From the NCBI GenBank assembly GCA_020205615.1, contig CM035160.1:6426437-6490436 (forward strand): DNA of 64,000 nucleotides, read 5' to 3'. This document shows positions 1 through 12,440 of the stretch, one piece after another. Within the stretch, counting starts at the first letter, position 1. Every line of letters begins with the position of its first letter. The translations under genes and the position numbers were made by a program. The notes under the pieces were generated by a model. The model was not told where the DNA came from. It searched no databases and saw only the letters and a program-made list of their open reading frames with translations. This stretch comes from Panax quinquefolius (Eukaryota > Streptophyta > Magnoliopsida > Apiales > Araliaceae).

Positions 1-1240
1 AGTGCCACGTATTGACTTTCAACATAATATAAGCATGAGGATAATGATATAAAGAATCAATCAAATGAGATAAAGGATAAATATTAAACATTTATAATAT
101 AATTTATCCAGGATTCAAGAATATCCCCATGTTATCAATCACTTAATAATCTCATAATCTAATATCATTAATATTATAACAATATTTTAATCACTTTTAA
201 ATTTATAAACAATTTATCTTAATTGTTTACGCTTTACCATATAATGCATTTAATCATTCAAAAATGCCATACTCATAAAATATCATCACCAATTATCAAA
301 TCTCTCAAAAATATGCATATACTCTATATAAGATTCTCTAGCCATAAAATCCTATTTTTCAACTTTGTTATTTCACATAACATATTTAACTCATATGTTC
401 GTAAATTAAACTATTTTCATGAAAAATACCAAATCAGTCCCAAAATATTTCTTTTCTGGGATTTAGCATAATATAGTCCCATGATGAAAATATATTTTTC
501 TAGGAATTTTAAAATTCATTTACTATTTTTCAAAAATCAATTTCTAATTAATTCCTTAAGAAATTAGCTACCTCAAGTTTAACTCCAAAAATTCCCAAAT
601 CTTGGCAGGACCTTACACATGTTAATGTGAGCCTCCATTTAAATTTCATGGTCAGTGGAGTTATAGAACTCCTAAGAGCGTTTTTCGTCGAAAAAATCTA
701 AATATTGAAATAGTCATAACTTGCTCATTTTAAGTCAGAATGAGCTCATTTTTGGACAGGAGGTACTTTATACCATATACCTTTATGTCCCAAAAGGCCA
801 GAATTTTTCTCATAATTTAAGTGGCCGAAACAGCCCCTCTAAAATCATGGCAGCAGCTTTTTCGGTTTTTGCAGCTTTACACTCCTTTGCTAAAATCAGT
901 CCACACAAAAATCTATAACACCTTTTCTAGTAATTCCACTTGGATTAGTTAGGTAACTCATAGATATAACTCTAGGACTTAACCACACTCAAAAATTCAA
1001 AATATATTAGGAGATATGGTCAATTGAATTTCATGTTACGTTTTTCACAAAATCTGATTTTCAACTCTTTGTGATTTCTAAGAAACTTTCATGTTTTCAA
1101 ATACTAACCAACATAACTCATCATAACACTTACTAATACCACGAATACCCATGATTTTCATTAGTCCAATGCTTTTATTATGACTTTCATCATAAACCAC
1201 GTAAACTGTTCATTTTAGTTGAAGAAATATTTGAGGGTTT
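1..1240 (-). other. Non-coding internal segment of element A (U3-like, shared with B)
   Basis: AT-rich DNA without a credible reading frame. It is collinear with 12441-13690 of element B with only scattered differences, so it belongs to the transposon and is not a host gene. Text such as the near-palindromic GAGTTATAGAACTCC block (about 658-672) resembles the non-coding U3 DNA of plant gypsy LTRs. It sits where RT, RNase H and integrase should be. Small ORFs here (for example 223-471) are not conserved in frame between the copies and are not called as genes. The origin as a foreign LTR piece is inference. Confidence 0.6.
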
Positions 1241-2330
1241 AAGAAATGGGTTTTGATCTTTGGGGTCAATACAAAATTCGATTTCATGCTCTAGGGTAGG
1301 CTAGGAAATCTTCAAGAATACGCCAAGAAATTTATTAATGATAGAAATATCATTCAAAATCATTACTCTCGTCCCAAGACTTGGATAGTCGTCACATTAA
1401 TACCAACTTTGACTTCTATCCCTTAACTTTGGATAAAGACCTCACAATGATACCTATCAACTTGCCATCTTCAGTCACGACGTCGCCTACAGAAAGTCTG
1501 GCTTCGGTGCATTCCACACAAGGAAGTCAACAACGAAAGGATCGGGCTCTTTACTTATGACTTGATATAACAGTGATTAACTTTAGGATTTGGTTACTTT
1601 GAATTCGTATAACAGGTTGGTTAGGAATATGAAAGCTAACAACCTTACAAAAAGAATAATGAGTAGTTAATCAATCGTTTTCAAAAATTACCTCAAAGGC
1701 AAATATTTTCAAAGAGATAAGATCGACAGGTAACGTGAAAGTGTTTATTTGAAACAACAAGATTAATAAACAGTGGAGGTAACGAAGGTTTCTCCCAACG
1801 AAGTTTCAATAGATAAATCAAAGTCTAATTTCTCCGGAGTCAAATTTAAACGTTGAGCATAAAGCAAAAGAGATAAAAGAATAGGTAGAACCCAGATTCT
1901 AATAAGGTATAGACTTCTTGAGAATTTATAATTAACTAACCCGTGCTAACCGTTCGGGTTACCCACTTTTTTGAGAAGTCACGAAAACGCTTCTTGAAAC
2001 CACCGACTTTGTTTTGTGCAGATCCGCCTTTGGTGCCACTATCCCACCGGACTTGACTTCACTATATCGACAAAATCGAGCTAAATGACCTTCTCTTCTT
2101 GAAATTTCCACTTCTATTATCTTTGCCATGATTACCACCAAGTGGTTACCATTCTTAGCATGATAATTTCCCCGATGGTTATCATTGTTACGATAACCGT
2201 TGCCACCAAAAGATATGATTATTTTCGTGTTGTTGGTCGTTACCTTTTGTTTTTGAAATTTGAATCAACACTCTCATGTGCTTCATTGCTTATCTCAAAG
2301 ATTTTCAGATGCCATTCTCAAACATCTTGT
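1241..2330 (-). pseudogene. gag tail, protease and RT N-terminus remnant of element A
   Basis: Read on the minus strand. About 2140-1960 encodes the end of gag with half a CCHC knuckle (GHLARFC). About 1960-1550 is the protease region with the family pattern (VET-LGETF, then an I-L-G-I-x-W-L-like segment), broken by stops and shifts. About 1400-1240 matches the linker leading into RT in element C and then stops. The first knuckle and half of the second are missing: gly/asn-rich gag sequence is joined directly to REGHLARFC, exactly as in B. It cannot encode a working gag-pol. The matching sequence in C (19000-19800) identifies the parts. Confidence 0.7.
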
Positions 2331-2507
2331 CACAAAACAAGGGTTAATTGACATGTAACAAATTATCCCTATATTCTCACCAACCAATAAAATAAAGCAC
2401 ATAAACTTAGGTAGGTCATTCTAGCGAAGGTATTCCCCCGCTCTCCCTCCTAGTACTATTCTCACCTCTTAGCCGTGGATCATATCCCTAAGCTTTGATA
2501 CCAACCG
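2331..2507 (-). other. Leader and primer-binding site of element A
   Basis: Directly inside the LTR end (2508), the minus strand reads GGTTGGTATCAAAGCTTAGG. The TTGGTATC core is the usual plant primer-binding site, complementary to the 3' end of initiator methionine tRNA (TGGTATCAGAGC). The leader then carries the tract AGTACTAGGAGGGAGAGCGG, shared by all Tekay-like elements here, and joins the gag remnant after a deletion that removed most of gag. Confidence 0.7.
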
Positions 2508-3529
2508 TGACGCCCCAAAATTTAGTATACGCCACCCATCTTGGGTCGCCACTTACATGGTACATAAATTCAAATACAACTTACTAACCTAATCGTAGGT
2601 ATAATATCGACATAAACCGTGAGTTTGAATACAAATATTGTCTACTAGATATTATACAAACTCAAAAGGAGTCCTCATTACAACTATTATCACACTATTT
2701 CACGAGAATAGTGAGGACTACTAATGGTATCCTCTGGACCATTACTCCGCTCCCCAGACTCGTCTCAAATGGCGTTCTCATTTCACGAAGAGAACAGTGA
2801 AAGAAAGGGTGAGCTCAACTAGCCCAAGAAGAAATATTATGACTAAGATAATGCGTAATAAATTATCATTAGCCTTGATAGTGTTAAACCGAAAAATACA
2901 ATAGACAACCCAGGTTTAATGCGTAATGAATATGCAATCCATTAAAAGAGTCAAGTAGAATAAAATCTACTATCTTTTAGGTTTTAAAAGGTTTTCATCA
3001 ATTTTTTTTATCATTTGTGACTCACCAATAAATAAACCACCACATCTAATCATCCATGTACCACGGTCAAGGATTTTCATCAAATTATCAATGGTCATGA
3101 CTATACCGAATCACCCCGGTCATAATCATACCAAAAACTATCCATCAACGCATTACGAGCCATCGAGGACTTTTATCACATCATTTATAACAAGCCATGA
3201 TTATCTTGAATGATCCACGGTCATAATCATACTAAGTTCATCTATGCACGTAAGCCAAAGATAACATATTATATCATGAGGATGATGACAATGACATAAT
3301 AATTCAATAAAATAAGTTCAAGAATTATTTTATCCGAGAATTAAGAACGCCCAAATTGTCAACAAGAATCTTTTTTTTGTAGAGTAAAATTCAAAAATGA
3401 TCGGAAGAATATTTCCATGAAAAGATCTTTGGATGAAACACAAATATCAAGGATATTCTACTAATTTCATGGAGTATAGAAGTCAAAGTTTTAACCAACC
3501 GGGTATAATAAAGAATGGAATAACAAAAG

Positions 3530-3990
3530 AAATCACCATGCATGCGGTTGCCGGCATGAATGTTATTCCAACGTAATAATAATAACGGAACCGAGTCGGT
3601 GAAATTCACGCAAGCGAGGATGATCCAAGAATAATAATAAATGTGAATAATAAACAATGGAACCAGTCCTGTAAAACACACGCATGTGATATTCCAACAA
3701 AATAATAAATGCGGAATAATAAACAATGGAACCGAGTCCTGTAAAACACACGAGCGTGATATTCCAATGTAATAATAAAAAGAATGGAATAATGAAAGAA
3801 GATCACCAAGTATAGGGGATTCAGCGCGTGATACAAAGTTATTCCAACCGAATAAATAAGAATGGAATAATATAAGGATTTCACCAAGAAGTATAGGGTA
3901 TCTGCAGATATACGAGTTATGTATAGGGTATGCCACTTTTACGAGTAATTCCAATGAATAATAATGAATGGAATAATGTGTTCTCTTCAT
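3530..3990 (-). repeat. Minisatellite in R-U5 of A's LTR
   Basis: Several imperfect units of roughly 60-70 bp. Each holds a 'TATTATTACATTGGAA' block and a 'GTGTTTTACA...GGACTGGTTCCA' block in LTR orientation. The array has few stops on the minus strand, which creates a spurious 212-aa ORF (3391-4029) with a repeated YYY / CVFYRTG pattern. Equivalent arrays are at 9895-10330, 16270-16740 and 23540-24000. The ORF is not retained in those copies, so I read it as non-coding. Confidence 0.7.
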
Positions 3991-4190
3991 GAATAAGAAA
4001 GAATAACACCCCTTACGGTATAACAACAAATAATACCCCTTACCGTAAAAGACAATTTGGATATCAAAGTAGTGAAGTACTGTATCTCTTCTTCTTTCTC
4101 TCTATAGATTTTCTCTATAGTTTCTCTCTATAATTTCTCTCTCTAGAGTTTCAATTGAATTAAATAAGAAAATAATGAAGGAATGAGCTT

Positions 4191-4200
4191 CTATTTATAG
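4191..4200 (-). promoter_or_regulatory. TATA box of A's LTR promoter
   Basis: CTATAAATAG on the minus strand, followed by GAAGCTCATTCC and a TCTCTCTATAA-rich stretch. The same box is at the same relative place in B (10517-10526) and C (16087-16096), so it is the likely RNA polymerase II promoter of this LTR family. Confidence 0.65.
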
Positions 4201-5042
4201 GAAAATAGAATGCATAGTAATTAATCCATGAACGGTCCGATTGATTTACTTTAATCGACGGTCCATATTTAAAGCAAAATCTTTTAAATAAAATATCATA
4301 TATTCTATTTATATAAAAACATTTTACTATGCAAACACTACGCAACACTATGCATAATAAAATATAATATATTCTATTTATAGAATAACTTTAATAAAGT
4401 ATTCATTTTATATAAAAGATGTTTCGCTTTATTACGTTAATAATACGAATAAAACAAAACGTCATTATCGCTATAATAATTCATATTATTAATCGGATAA
4501 TAATGGAATCAAACCGAGTGACTTCTCACATAAGCATCGATAATCAATCAATACCGTGCTTACTATGCAACCACACGACATCGTACTTTTACTACCGAGT
4601 AGTTCAACAGTATCAACGGTAAAACTTCCGTCGTTATTTCAATAAAATATTTTTGTCGTTTTCTCAATCTGACAATAATTCTGTTGTGGGGTCCACCAAT
4701 GATTGAGCCGTTGTACGAATATTCCCTGCTAAATCGAATATTTCCCGACCAATCGAATATAATATAACCACTTGCATCCTTTGCAAAATTTATAAATACT
4801 ACCCACAACTATAATATTTATCTCAAATTCACACCATAAAATTATTTCGACAAAATTTAAATCTTTATTGATAAAATCTGGGGTCTCACATATGATCTCT
4901 GGCGGAGATCGGGGAATAGAACTAGGAGGGGAGAGACGAGTAAATCCTTCGCTAGTGTGTCCTACCTAAGCTTATTTGTTAGTTGGTCGAAGATATAGGG
5001 ATATTATGTGATATATTGATTTCCTTAATTAACCCTTGTTTT

Positions 5043-6290
5043 ATGGCGATGTTTGAGAATGTCGTTGAGAATATTAACAATGGAAATGAGACCAGTGGAG
5101 ACTTTGTACTCACCAACGAGGAGAAACGTGCAACAGTCGGGCAATGTTCCTCCCATGAACAACACCATTGAAGCGGATGATGAACGAGGGATGTTTAGAA
5201 GTTTTTTGCGCTTCATGCAAAATCGATTTAGGAGACTCGTGTTCAAAATACAGAGGAAATGATAGCAATTCACGGGTTGTCACAAAACAAGCAGCTTCAA
5301 AGAGTTGACCACCACGAATTTAAGGGAAAGCCAGATCCGATCATGGCGGAAACATAGTCAAGCAAATTACGAAGATATTCGATGTCTTGGGATGCACGGA
5401 GGAAAAAGAAGGTTCCATTCGCCACCTTTATGTTCCGTGGCGAAAGCGGATTCTTGGTGGAAGTCTCGTGAAGCGTACCCATCCACCATGACTCTCGGCA
5501 TGTCTTGGGAGACGTTTACGAAGCTATTTAATGACAAATACTTTCTGAAAGTGTTCAATTAATATGAAGGAAGTGGAGTTCATCGATTGGAACAAAACAA
5601 CATGACGATGTCTCGAAAGACGGGGCAAAGTTTGCGAGTTATCCAGTTTTGCACCTCATTTGGTGGAGAATGAGGAACGATGACGCGGATGTTTACGAGA
5701 GGTTTGAAACCCAAAGATCGACAATATCTCATTTCTCATAAATTTTCTCTCTATTCGGATGTTGTTAACGAGGCTCAATTGTTAGAAATGAGATAACGAG
5801 TATATTCAACGAGGGACCATAACGAGGATCGTACTGTAGATAGCGAACAATGAATAATGATAACCAATGGAGAAAAGCAGACGGACAAAAATGGTAACCA
5901 CTCGGTGGTAATCATAGCCATGAAAATAGAAGAAGCGAAATCGGGAGGAGATTTTAAAAAGATGAGATTTAACAACGACCATGTGAAAACAACAATCTTT
6001 AGTGACAACCGGTTCTAAGGGAGGAGAACGACCACCGGTCATTATATATTACAAATCGGAAAAAGAGGGACATATCGGTCAAACCGCCACAACAGTTCAA
6101 GGTATGCTATAATTGTGGAAAGGAAGGACATATCGCTCGAGATTATGCGCAGTAGCGAAACCTAGTTCAATGAGGACGGTGACTCGAAAAGATCGTCCCG
6201 GAAAAGTCAAAGTCAACGATTAGGAAAGAAGCGTTTGTTGTGATCGGTCAAAATCGAGAAACCAAACGAGGTGATCACGGGTAAGCTATT
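5043..6290 (+). pseudogene. gag of element H (frame-broken)
   Basis: Nucleocapsid precursor of a Ty3/gypsy chromovirus. The ATG at 5043 (MAMFENVVENINNGNE) is shared with E and, less exactly, D. It follows the conserved TTAATTAACCCTTGTTTT. The matrix/capsid part (about 5300-5770) has the family layout (DVLGC..E..FRLYVPWRKADSWW-like segments, then FNDKYF and EQNNM) but runs through several frames. Two CCHC knuckles lie at about 6050-6160; the second reads CYNCGKEGHIARD and has lost its last cysteine. Many one- or two-base indels break the frame. Function is inferred from the family. Confidence 0.75.
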
Positions 6291-8835
6291 TATAAATTCT
6301 TGCGAAGTTTATACCTTACTTGATCTGGGTGTATACCCATTCATTTATCTCTCCTGCATGTGCTCAACGTTTAAACTTGACTCGAGAAATTAGACTTTGA
6401 CCTATCTGTGGAAACTCCGTTAGGAGAAACTTTCATCACATCCAATCGCTTATAAATCTTGTTTGATTCAAGTTGGCACCATCACCTTACCACCTTGACC
6501 TTATCTCTTTAAAGATACTTGCTTTTGATGTGATTTTAGGGATTGATTGGTTAACTACTCATCATGCCAAAATTGATTGTTTTCGTAAGGTTGTTAGTTT
6601 TCATATTCCTAACCAACCTGTTGTATGAATTCAAGCAACTAAACCATTAAAATCAATCACTATCATATCTAATCATAAAGCTATTCGTTTATTGAAAAAG
6701 CGGATGTCGAGCTTTCTTAGCCCATGTTATGGATTTGAATAAAGACACGTCAAATTTGAATAATATTCTGTTGTTATTGACTTTCCCGACGTATTTCACG
6801 AAGAACTTCCTGTCTACCCCGGAACGTGAAGTTGAATTCTTTATTGATCTTGAACTGCATACAAAGCCCATTTCTAAAACCCCATATCGAATGGCTCTAT
6901 TGAACTTGAGGAGTTAAAGGTCCAACTACGAGAATTGTTGGACATCGGTTTCATTCGTCTAGTACATCTCTCTTGGGGTACTCTGTTTTATTCAGTAAAG
7001 AAGAAAGGCGGAGTATGCGACTTTGTATTGACTATCGGAATTGAACCATGTCACCATCAAGAATAGGTATCCTCACCTCGTATTGATGACTTGTTTGACC
7101 CGATTCTGCAGGGGCACAATTTTTCAAAAATCGATCTTCGCTTACGGATATCATCACCAAGATTAGAATCGAGGATATTCCAAAGACGCCTTGAACTCCG
7201 GTATGGGCATTATGAATTCTTAGTCATGTCTTTCGGACTAACTAATGCTCCTGCTTGCTTTCATGGATATGATGAACCGAGTATTCAAGGAATATTTGGA
7301 TCAATTCGTTGTTGTCTTTATTGATGACATCCTCATATATTCCAAAAGTCGTGAAGATCATGAGCACCATTTGAAGTTTGGTACTCCAAAGGCTTCGTGA
7401 AAACCAACTATATGCCAAATTAAAGAAATGCGAGTTCGGCTTGAGGAAGTAGCATTTCTTGGGCACGTCAATGTCAAAACATGGAGTATCTGTTGATCCG
7501 ACGAAGATTGAAGCAATACAAAGTTGGGAGCAAATCAAGTTCGGTGGATCAAGTCGTAGTTTTTGGGCTTAGTTGGTTATTATCGAGATTCGTGGAAGGG
7601 TTTTCTCGAATCGCTACTTCATTAACCCAAATAACTTCGGAAGGATACAAAATTCGTTTGGAGTGAAGAATGCGAGAAGAGTTTCCAAGAGCTTAAGAGA
7701 GACTTATTTGACTGTTCTAACAATACCATCCGGTTCTTGGATGGATTTGTTATCTACAAATGATGCTTCGAGCAAAGGGTTAGGATGTGTTCTCATGCAA
7801 CGTGGGAAAGTCATAGCCTTATGCCTCGCGACAACTTAAAGAGTATGAGAGAAATTATCCTACTCATGATCTAGAGTTGGCGGCAGTAGATTGTTTTCGC
7901 GTTAAAGATATGGAGGCATTATCTATATGGGGAGAAAGTGGAGATATATTCGCACCATAAAAGCCTTAAATATTTCTACACTAAAAAAGAACTCAACACG
8001 CTAAGCAATGACGTTGGCTCGAGCTATTTAAAGACTAGGACCACACTATTCAATACCATCCTCCTCGAAAAGCTTAACGTGGTAAAACTTACGCGTTGAG
8101 TAGAAGATCATATGCGGAACGAAGTGCGATGATGTCAAGTATACGCATAGAGCCAACTTTAATAGAAAAGTTAAGGTTACTCAAGCCACCGAATCTTGAA
8201 ATGATGCGTATGAAGAAGAAAGTACAAGAAGGAGCTATTTCGGAAGCGAGAATTGATGAAGAAGGAATACTTTGAGTCCACTCTAGACTTTGTGTTCCTA
8301 ACGACTCTGATTTGAAGTACAAGATTATGATGGAGGCACACAATACACCATTTGCAATCCATCCTGGAAGTACTAAAATGTATCGTGATCTTCGACATAC
8401 ATTTTGGTGGAACAATATGAAGAGAGATTGCAAAGTTTATCTCGATGTGTTTAACTTGCTAACGTGTAAAGGCGAGCATCATCTAGTACCTAAGGGTCCA
8501 TTGCAACCACTTGAGATTCTAAAATGGAAGTGGGAACACATTACCATGGATTTAAATTACGGGTCTTCCTACGGTTTCTCAAGGCATCAATGCTATTTGG
8601 GTTATTGTTGATAGATTAACCAAGTCCGCTTCATTTCTTGCCGATACAGAGAGACTTATTCCTTGAACGTCTTGTTAGTATGTGCGTGAATGAAATTGTG
8701 AGGTTGCGTATGGCATGCCTGTATCCATAGTTTCGGATCGTGACCCAAGATTCACTTCAAGATTTTGGGTTAGCTTGCAAAAAGCTATGGGCACGGATTT
8801 TGCGATTTAGTTAAGATACCATCCCCTAACGGACG
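6291..8835 (+). pseudogene. pol of element H, 5' part: protease, RT, RNase H, integrase
   Basis: The aspartic protease starts near 6302; its active-site region is at 6322-6330 (D-x-G). RT spans about 6790-7560, with the catalytic FIDD at 7317-7328 and a [12 protein letters not shown] motif just before. RNase H is at about 7730-8070 (DASSKGLGCVL, then a SDHKSLK-like block). Integrase begins near 8290. It has an HHCC zinc domain (8335-8475) and a core starting with 'WKWEHITMD', and is cut at about 8835 within the conserved YHPQTDG-type segment by B's LTR. Frameshifts are frequent. The polyprotein would make the enzymes for reverse transcription and integration, but this copy cannot make a whole one. 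Confidence 0.8.
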
Positions 8836-9894
8836 TGTGGCGCCCCCAAAATTAGGTATACGTCACCCATCTTGGAGTCGCCACTTACATGGTACATAAA
8901 TTCAAATACAACTTACTAATATAAGCGTAGGTATACAATACGACATAAACCGTGAGTTTGAATACAAATATCACATACTAGATATTATACAAACTCAAAA
9001 GGAGTCCTCATTACAACTATTATCACACTATTTCACGAATATAGTGAGGACTACTAATGCTATCCTCCTCGGACCATTACTCCGCTTCCGACTCGTCCCA
9101 AATGTATGTTCTCATTTCACAAGAGAAAACTGAATGAAAGAAAGGGTGAGCTCAACTAGCCCAATGAAATATTATGACTAAGATAATGCGAGAATAAATT
9201 ATCATTAGCCTTCAACGATGTTAAACCGATAAAATACAATAGACAACCCGGTTTAAGCTGCGGTGAATATGTAATCCATTAAAAGAGTCAAGTAGAGAAT
9301 AAAGTCTACTATCTTTTATAATTTAAAAGGTTTTCATCAATTTTTATCCTTTGAGACTCGACAATAACAAAACCACCACATCTAATCATCCTCGTACCAC
9401 GGTCAAGGATTTTCATCAAATTATCAATGGTCATGACTATACCGAATCACCCCCGGTCATAATCATACCAAAAACTATCCATCACTTTGCATTACTGAAT
9501 AATCGAGGACTTTTGTCACATCATTTATATCAAGTCATGATTATACCGAATGATCCTCGGTCATAATCATACTAAGTTCATCTACGCACGTAAGCCAAAG
9601 ATAACATAATATAACATGAGGATGATGACAATGACATAATAATTCAATAAAACAAGTTCAAGAATTATTTAATCCATGAATTATTAACGTCCAAATTGTC
9701 AACATAATATTTGTTTATAGAGTAAAATTCAAGAATGATCGGGAAGAATATTTAGTGAAAAATCTTTGGATGAAACGCAAATATCAAGGATATTCTACTA
9801 ATTTCATGGAGTATAGAAGTCAAAGTTTTAACCAACCGGGTATAATAAATAATGGAATAACAAAAGAAATCACCACGCATGCGGATTGCAGATG

Positions 9895-10330
9895 CCATAA
9901 GAGTTATTCAACAGAATAATAATAATAACGAACCAAAGTCGTGAAATTCACACCAAGCGGGATGTTCCAACAGAATAATAAAGATGGAACCGGATCCTGT
10001 GTAAAACACATGATAGGATATTCCAACGAGAATGATAAAGATTTTAACCAGTCCGGTGTAAAACACACGCATGTGGATGTTCCAATGTAATAATAAAAAC
10101 AAAACCAGTCCGATGTAAAACACATGCATGTGATGTGTTCCAAATGAATAATAGAAGAATGTCACCAAGTATAGGGTAAATCATGCGTATACAAAAGTTA
10201 TTCAAAAGAGAATAATAAGCAATGGAATAACATAAGGATTTCACCAAGTATAGGGTATGCAAGCGTGATCAAAGTTATGTATAGGTATGCCACTTTTACA
10301 AAAGTTATTCCAATGTAATAATAATGAATG
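9895..10330 (-). repeat. Minisatellite in R-U5 of B's 3' LTR
   Basis: Tandem units of about 60-70 bp carrying 'CATTGGAACATC' and 'GTGTTTTACACCGGACTGG' blocks in LTR orientation. It matches the array in A (3530-3990). It produces overlapping shadow ORFs that are not genes. Confidence 0.65.
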
Positions 10331-10516
10331 GAATAATGTGTTCTCTTCAAGAAGAAAGAATAACACCCACTTACCGTAAAAAGAACCTAATATAGAAGTA
10401 GTGAAGTAGCGAGAATACTCTTCTTCTTTCTATATAATTTTCTCTCTATAAACTTCTCTCTATAATTTCTCTCTAGTTTCAATGAATTAAAATGAAAATA
10501 ATGAAGGAATGAGCTT

Positions 10517-10526
10517 CTATTTATAG
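10517..10526 (-). promoter_or_regulatory. TATA box of B's 3' LTR
   Basis: CTATAAATAG on the minus strand, in the same context as in A and C (TTTCCTATAAATAGAAGCTC). Confidence 0.65.
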
Positions 10527-11249
10527 GAAAATAGAATGCATAGTAATTAATCCATGAACGGTCCAGTTGATTTACTTTAATCGGACGGTCCATATTTAAA
10601 GAAAAATCTTTTAAATAAAATATAATATATTCTATTTATATAAAAATATTTTACTATGCAATACTATACAAAACACTATGCAACACTATGCATAATAAAA
10701 TATAATATATTCTATTTATAGAATAACTTTAACAAAGTATTCTATTTTATATAAAAAGATGTTTCGCTTTTATTACGTTAATAATACGAATAAAACAAAA
10801 CGTCATTATCGCTTATAATAATTCATATTATTAATCGACAATAATGGAATCAAACCGGTGACTTCTCACATAAAGCATCAATAATCAATACCGGTAATGT
10901 GCTACTATGCTGACCACACGTATTCATCGTACTTTTACTACCGAGTAGTTCAACAAGAACCACGGTAAAACTTCCGCCGTTATTTCAATAAAATATTTTT
11001 GTCGTTTTCTCAATCCGACAATAATTACATTATCGTTAGGGTCCACCAATGATTGAGTAGTTGTCACGAATATTCCTCGCTAAACCGAATATTCCCAGAC
11101 CAATCGAATATAATATAACCACTTGCATACTTTTTACAAAATTTATAAATACTACCCACAACTATAATATTATCTTAAATTCACACCATAATATAAAAAA
11201 TTATTTAAACAAAATTTAAATCTTTATTGATAAAATCTGGGGTCTCACA

Positions 11250-11335
11250 ATCTCCCCTCCTTATGGAATTTACCCTCGAAATTAGGGTATGCGTGACTGG
11301 TATGATAAAGAGGTGAGGATACCTTGAATACCTTT
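11250..11335 (-). pseudogene. Last bases of pol and polypurine tract of element B
   Basis: Minus strand: GGTATCCTCACCTC resembles the 'RYPHL' end of the pol gene in D, E and H. Then a TTTCGAGGGTAAATT segment leads to AAGGAGGGGAGATTG, a polypurine tract abutting the LTR start at 11249. This keeps the signal needed for plus-strand DNA synthesis although most of pol has gone. Confidence 0.7.
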
Positions 11336-12440
11336 ATTGTTAAAAATATTAAATTCATCTTAAGTAATCCGCCAAAGATATTCATTAACAATTCATCTTT
11401 TGCTACACAGGCCAAAGATATTTATTAACAATTCATCTTTTGCACTACAAGCGAAAGATATATAATCGTAAAACCAATAATCTCGAGACTCGACAATAAT
11501 AGTATCACAACCATGAATTATCCATTTCACTAATCTTGGCTAAGGATATTCGTGTTTTCAATTACTATCATGATTATACCGAATAATCCGTGGTCATAAT
11601 CATACCAAGTCTATCAATGCACTACTGACGAAAGATGACTTTTACCACATCCATGAATTAATATTTCATTCTTTGAGACTCATTTCAATAATTAATCCAT
11701 ATCATCGAATCATCCCCGCACTACGTGCCAAGGATATTCATTAAGATCACGACCACGAATTATCCATGCACTACTACCAAAGATAATCGTGTATTCATTA
11801 AGTATCACGACCACAAATTATCCATGCACTACTGACGAAAGATAATCGTGTATTCATTAGTATCACGACCACAAATTATCCATGCACTACGACGAAAGAT
11901 AATCGTGTATTCATTAGTATCACGACCACAAATTATCCATGCACTTCGACCAAAGATAATTGTGTATTCATTAGTATCACGACCACAAATTATCCATGCA
12001 CTACTACCAAAGATAATTGTGTATTCATTAGTATCACGACCACGAATTATCCATGCACTACTGGCGAAGATAATTGTGTATTCATTAATATCACGACCAC
12101 AAATTATCCATGCACTACTGACGAAAGATAATTGTGTATTCATTATATCACGACCACAAATTATCCATGCACTACGCCAAAGATAATTGTGTATTCATTA
12201 GTATCACGACCACAAATTATCCATGCACTACTGACGAAAGATAATTGTGTATTCATTAAGATCACGACCACAAATTATCCATGCACTACGACGAAAGATA
12301 ATTGTGTATTCATTAAGATCACGACCACAAATTATCCATGTACTACTACGAAAGATAATTGTGTTTTCAATTACTGATTATGATTATCTTAAACAATCCT
12401 GGTCATAATCATACCAAGTCCATCTATGCACTACAGCCAC
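11336..12440 (-). repeat. 58-bp minisatellite array inside element B
   Basis: From about 11690 to 12375 there are about 11-12 units of close to 58 bp. Each reads, on the plus strand, ATCCATGCACTAC, a variable CGGCC-like site, AAAGATAAT, GTGTATTCATTA and TCACGACCACAAATT. From 11336 to 11690 the units are more diverged and irregular. The GCACTAC...AAAGATA core (minus strand TATCTTT...GTAGTGC) also occurs in the LTRs of C and of D/E/H. The ORFs at 11829-12143 and 11848-12186 are periodic translations of the repeat, not genes. The variable site in each unit is a CG/CGGCC-like position. Confidence 0.85.

Larger units (their letters stand above)
1..4890 (-). mobile_element. Element A: non-autonomous Tekay-like LTR retrotransposon (3' part cut by window edge)
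   Basis: Minus-strand LTR element. Its 5' LTR (2508-4890) is on the right and its internal region runs leftward to the window start; the 3' LTR is outside. The internal part is not a normal gag-pol. It has a leader, the end of gag, protease, the first part of RT, then non-coding DNA. Element B has the same order and the same deletion junctions, so A and B are sister copies of one deleted master. A lies at the start of the leader of element H: right after A's LTR the sequence continues with H's leader motif (TATGATCTC...GGCGGAGATC), which in D and E directly follows the LTR and primer site. A therefore inserted into H. Confidence 0.8.
2508..4890 (-). repeat. 5' LTR of element A (about 2.38 kb)
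   Basis: On the minus strand the LTR begins TGTGAGACCCC (4890) and ends TTTTGGGGCGTCA (2508), next to the primer-binding site. It is collinear with 8836-11249 of element B. A TATA box (CTATAAATAG, 4191-4200) followed by a CT-rich stretch splits it into U3 (about 0.69 kb) and a long transcribed R-U5 of about 1.7 kb. R-U5 carries a tandem array of about 60-70 bp units. Its outer end adjoins element H's leader. Confidence 0.85.
8836..11249 (-). repeat. 3' LTR of element B (about 2.41 kb)
   Basis: On the minus strand it begins TGTGAGACCCC at 11249, directly after the polypurine tract, and ends TTTTGGGGGCGCCACA at 8836. It is collinear with A's LTR (2508-4890). TATA box at 10517-10526. The left edge cuts H's integrase at 8835 (flank ACGGACG). 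Confidence 0.85.

Noticed and set aside
3391..4029. 212-aa minus-strand ORF
   Set aside because: It is a translation of the 60-70 bp LTR minisatellite (repeated CVFYRTG-like text). The frame is not kept in the other LTR copies.
11829..12186. Overlapping ORFs of 104 and 112 aa on both strands with perfectly periodic protein
   Set aside because: Open on both strands only because the 58-bp unit contains few stops. It is tandem-repeat DNA, not a repeat protein gene.
11336..12375. Possible CRISPR-like array (regular short repeats)
   Set aside because: Direct tandem units without distinct spacers, in a plant retrotransposon, with no cas genes.
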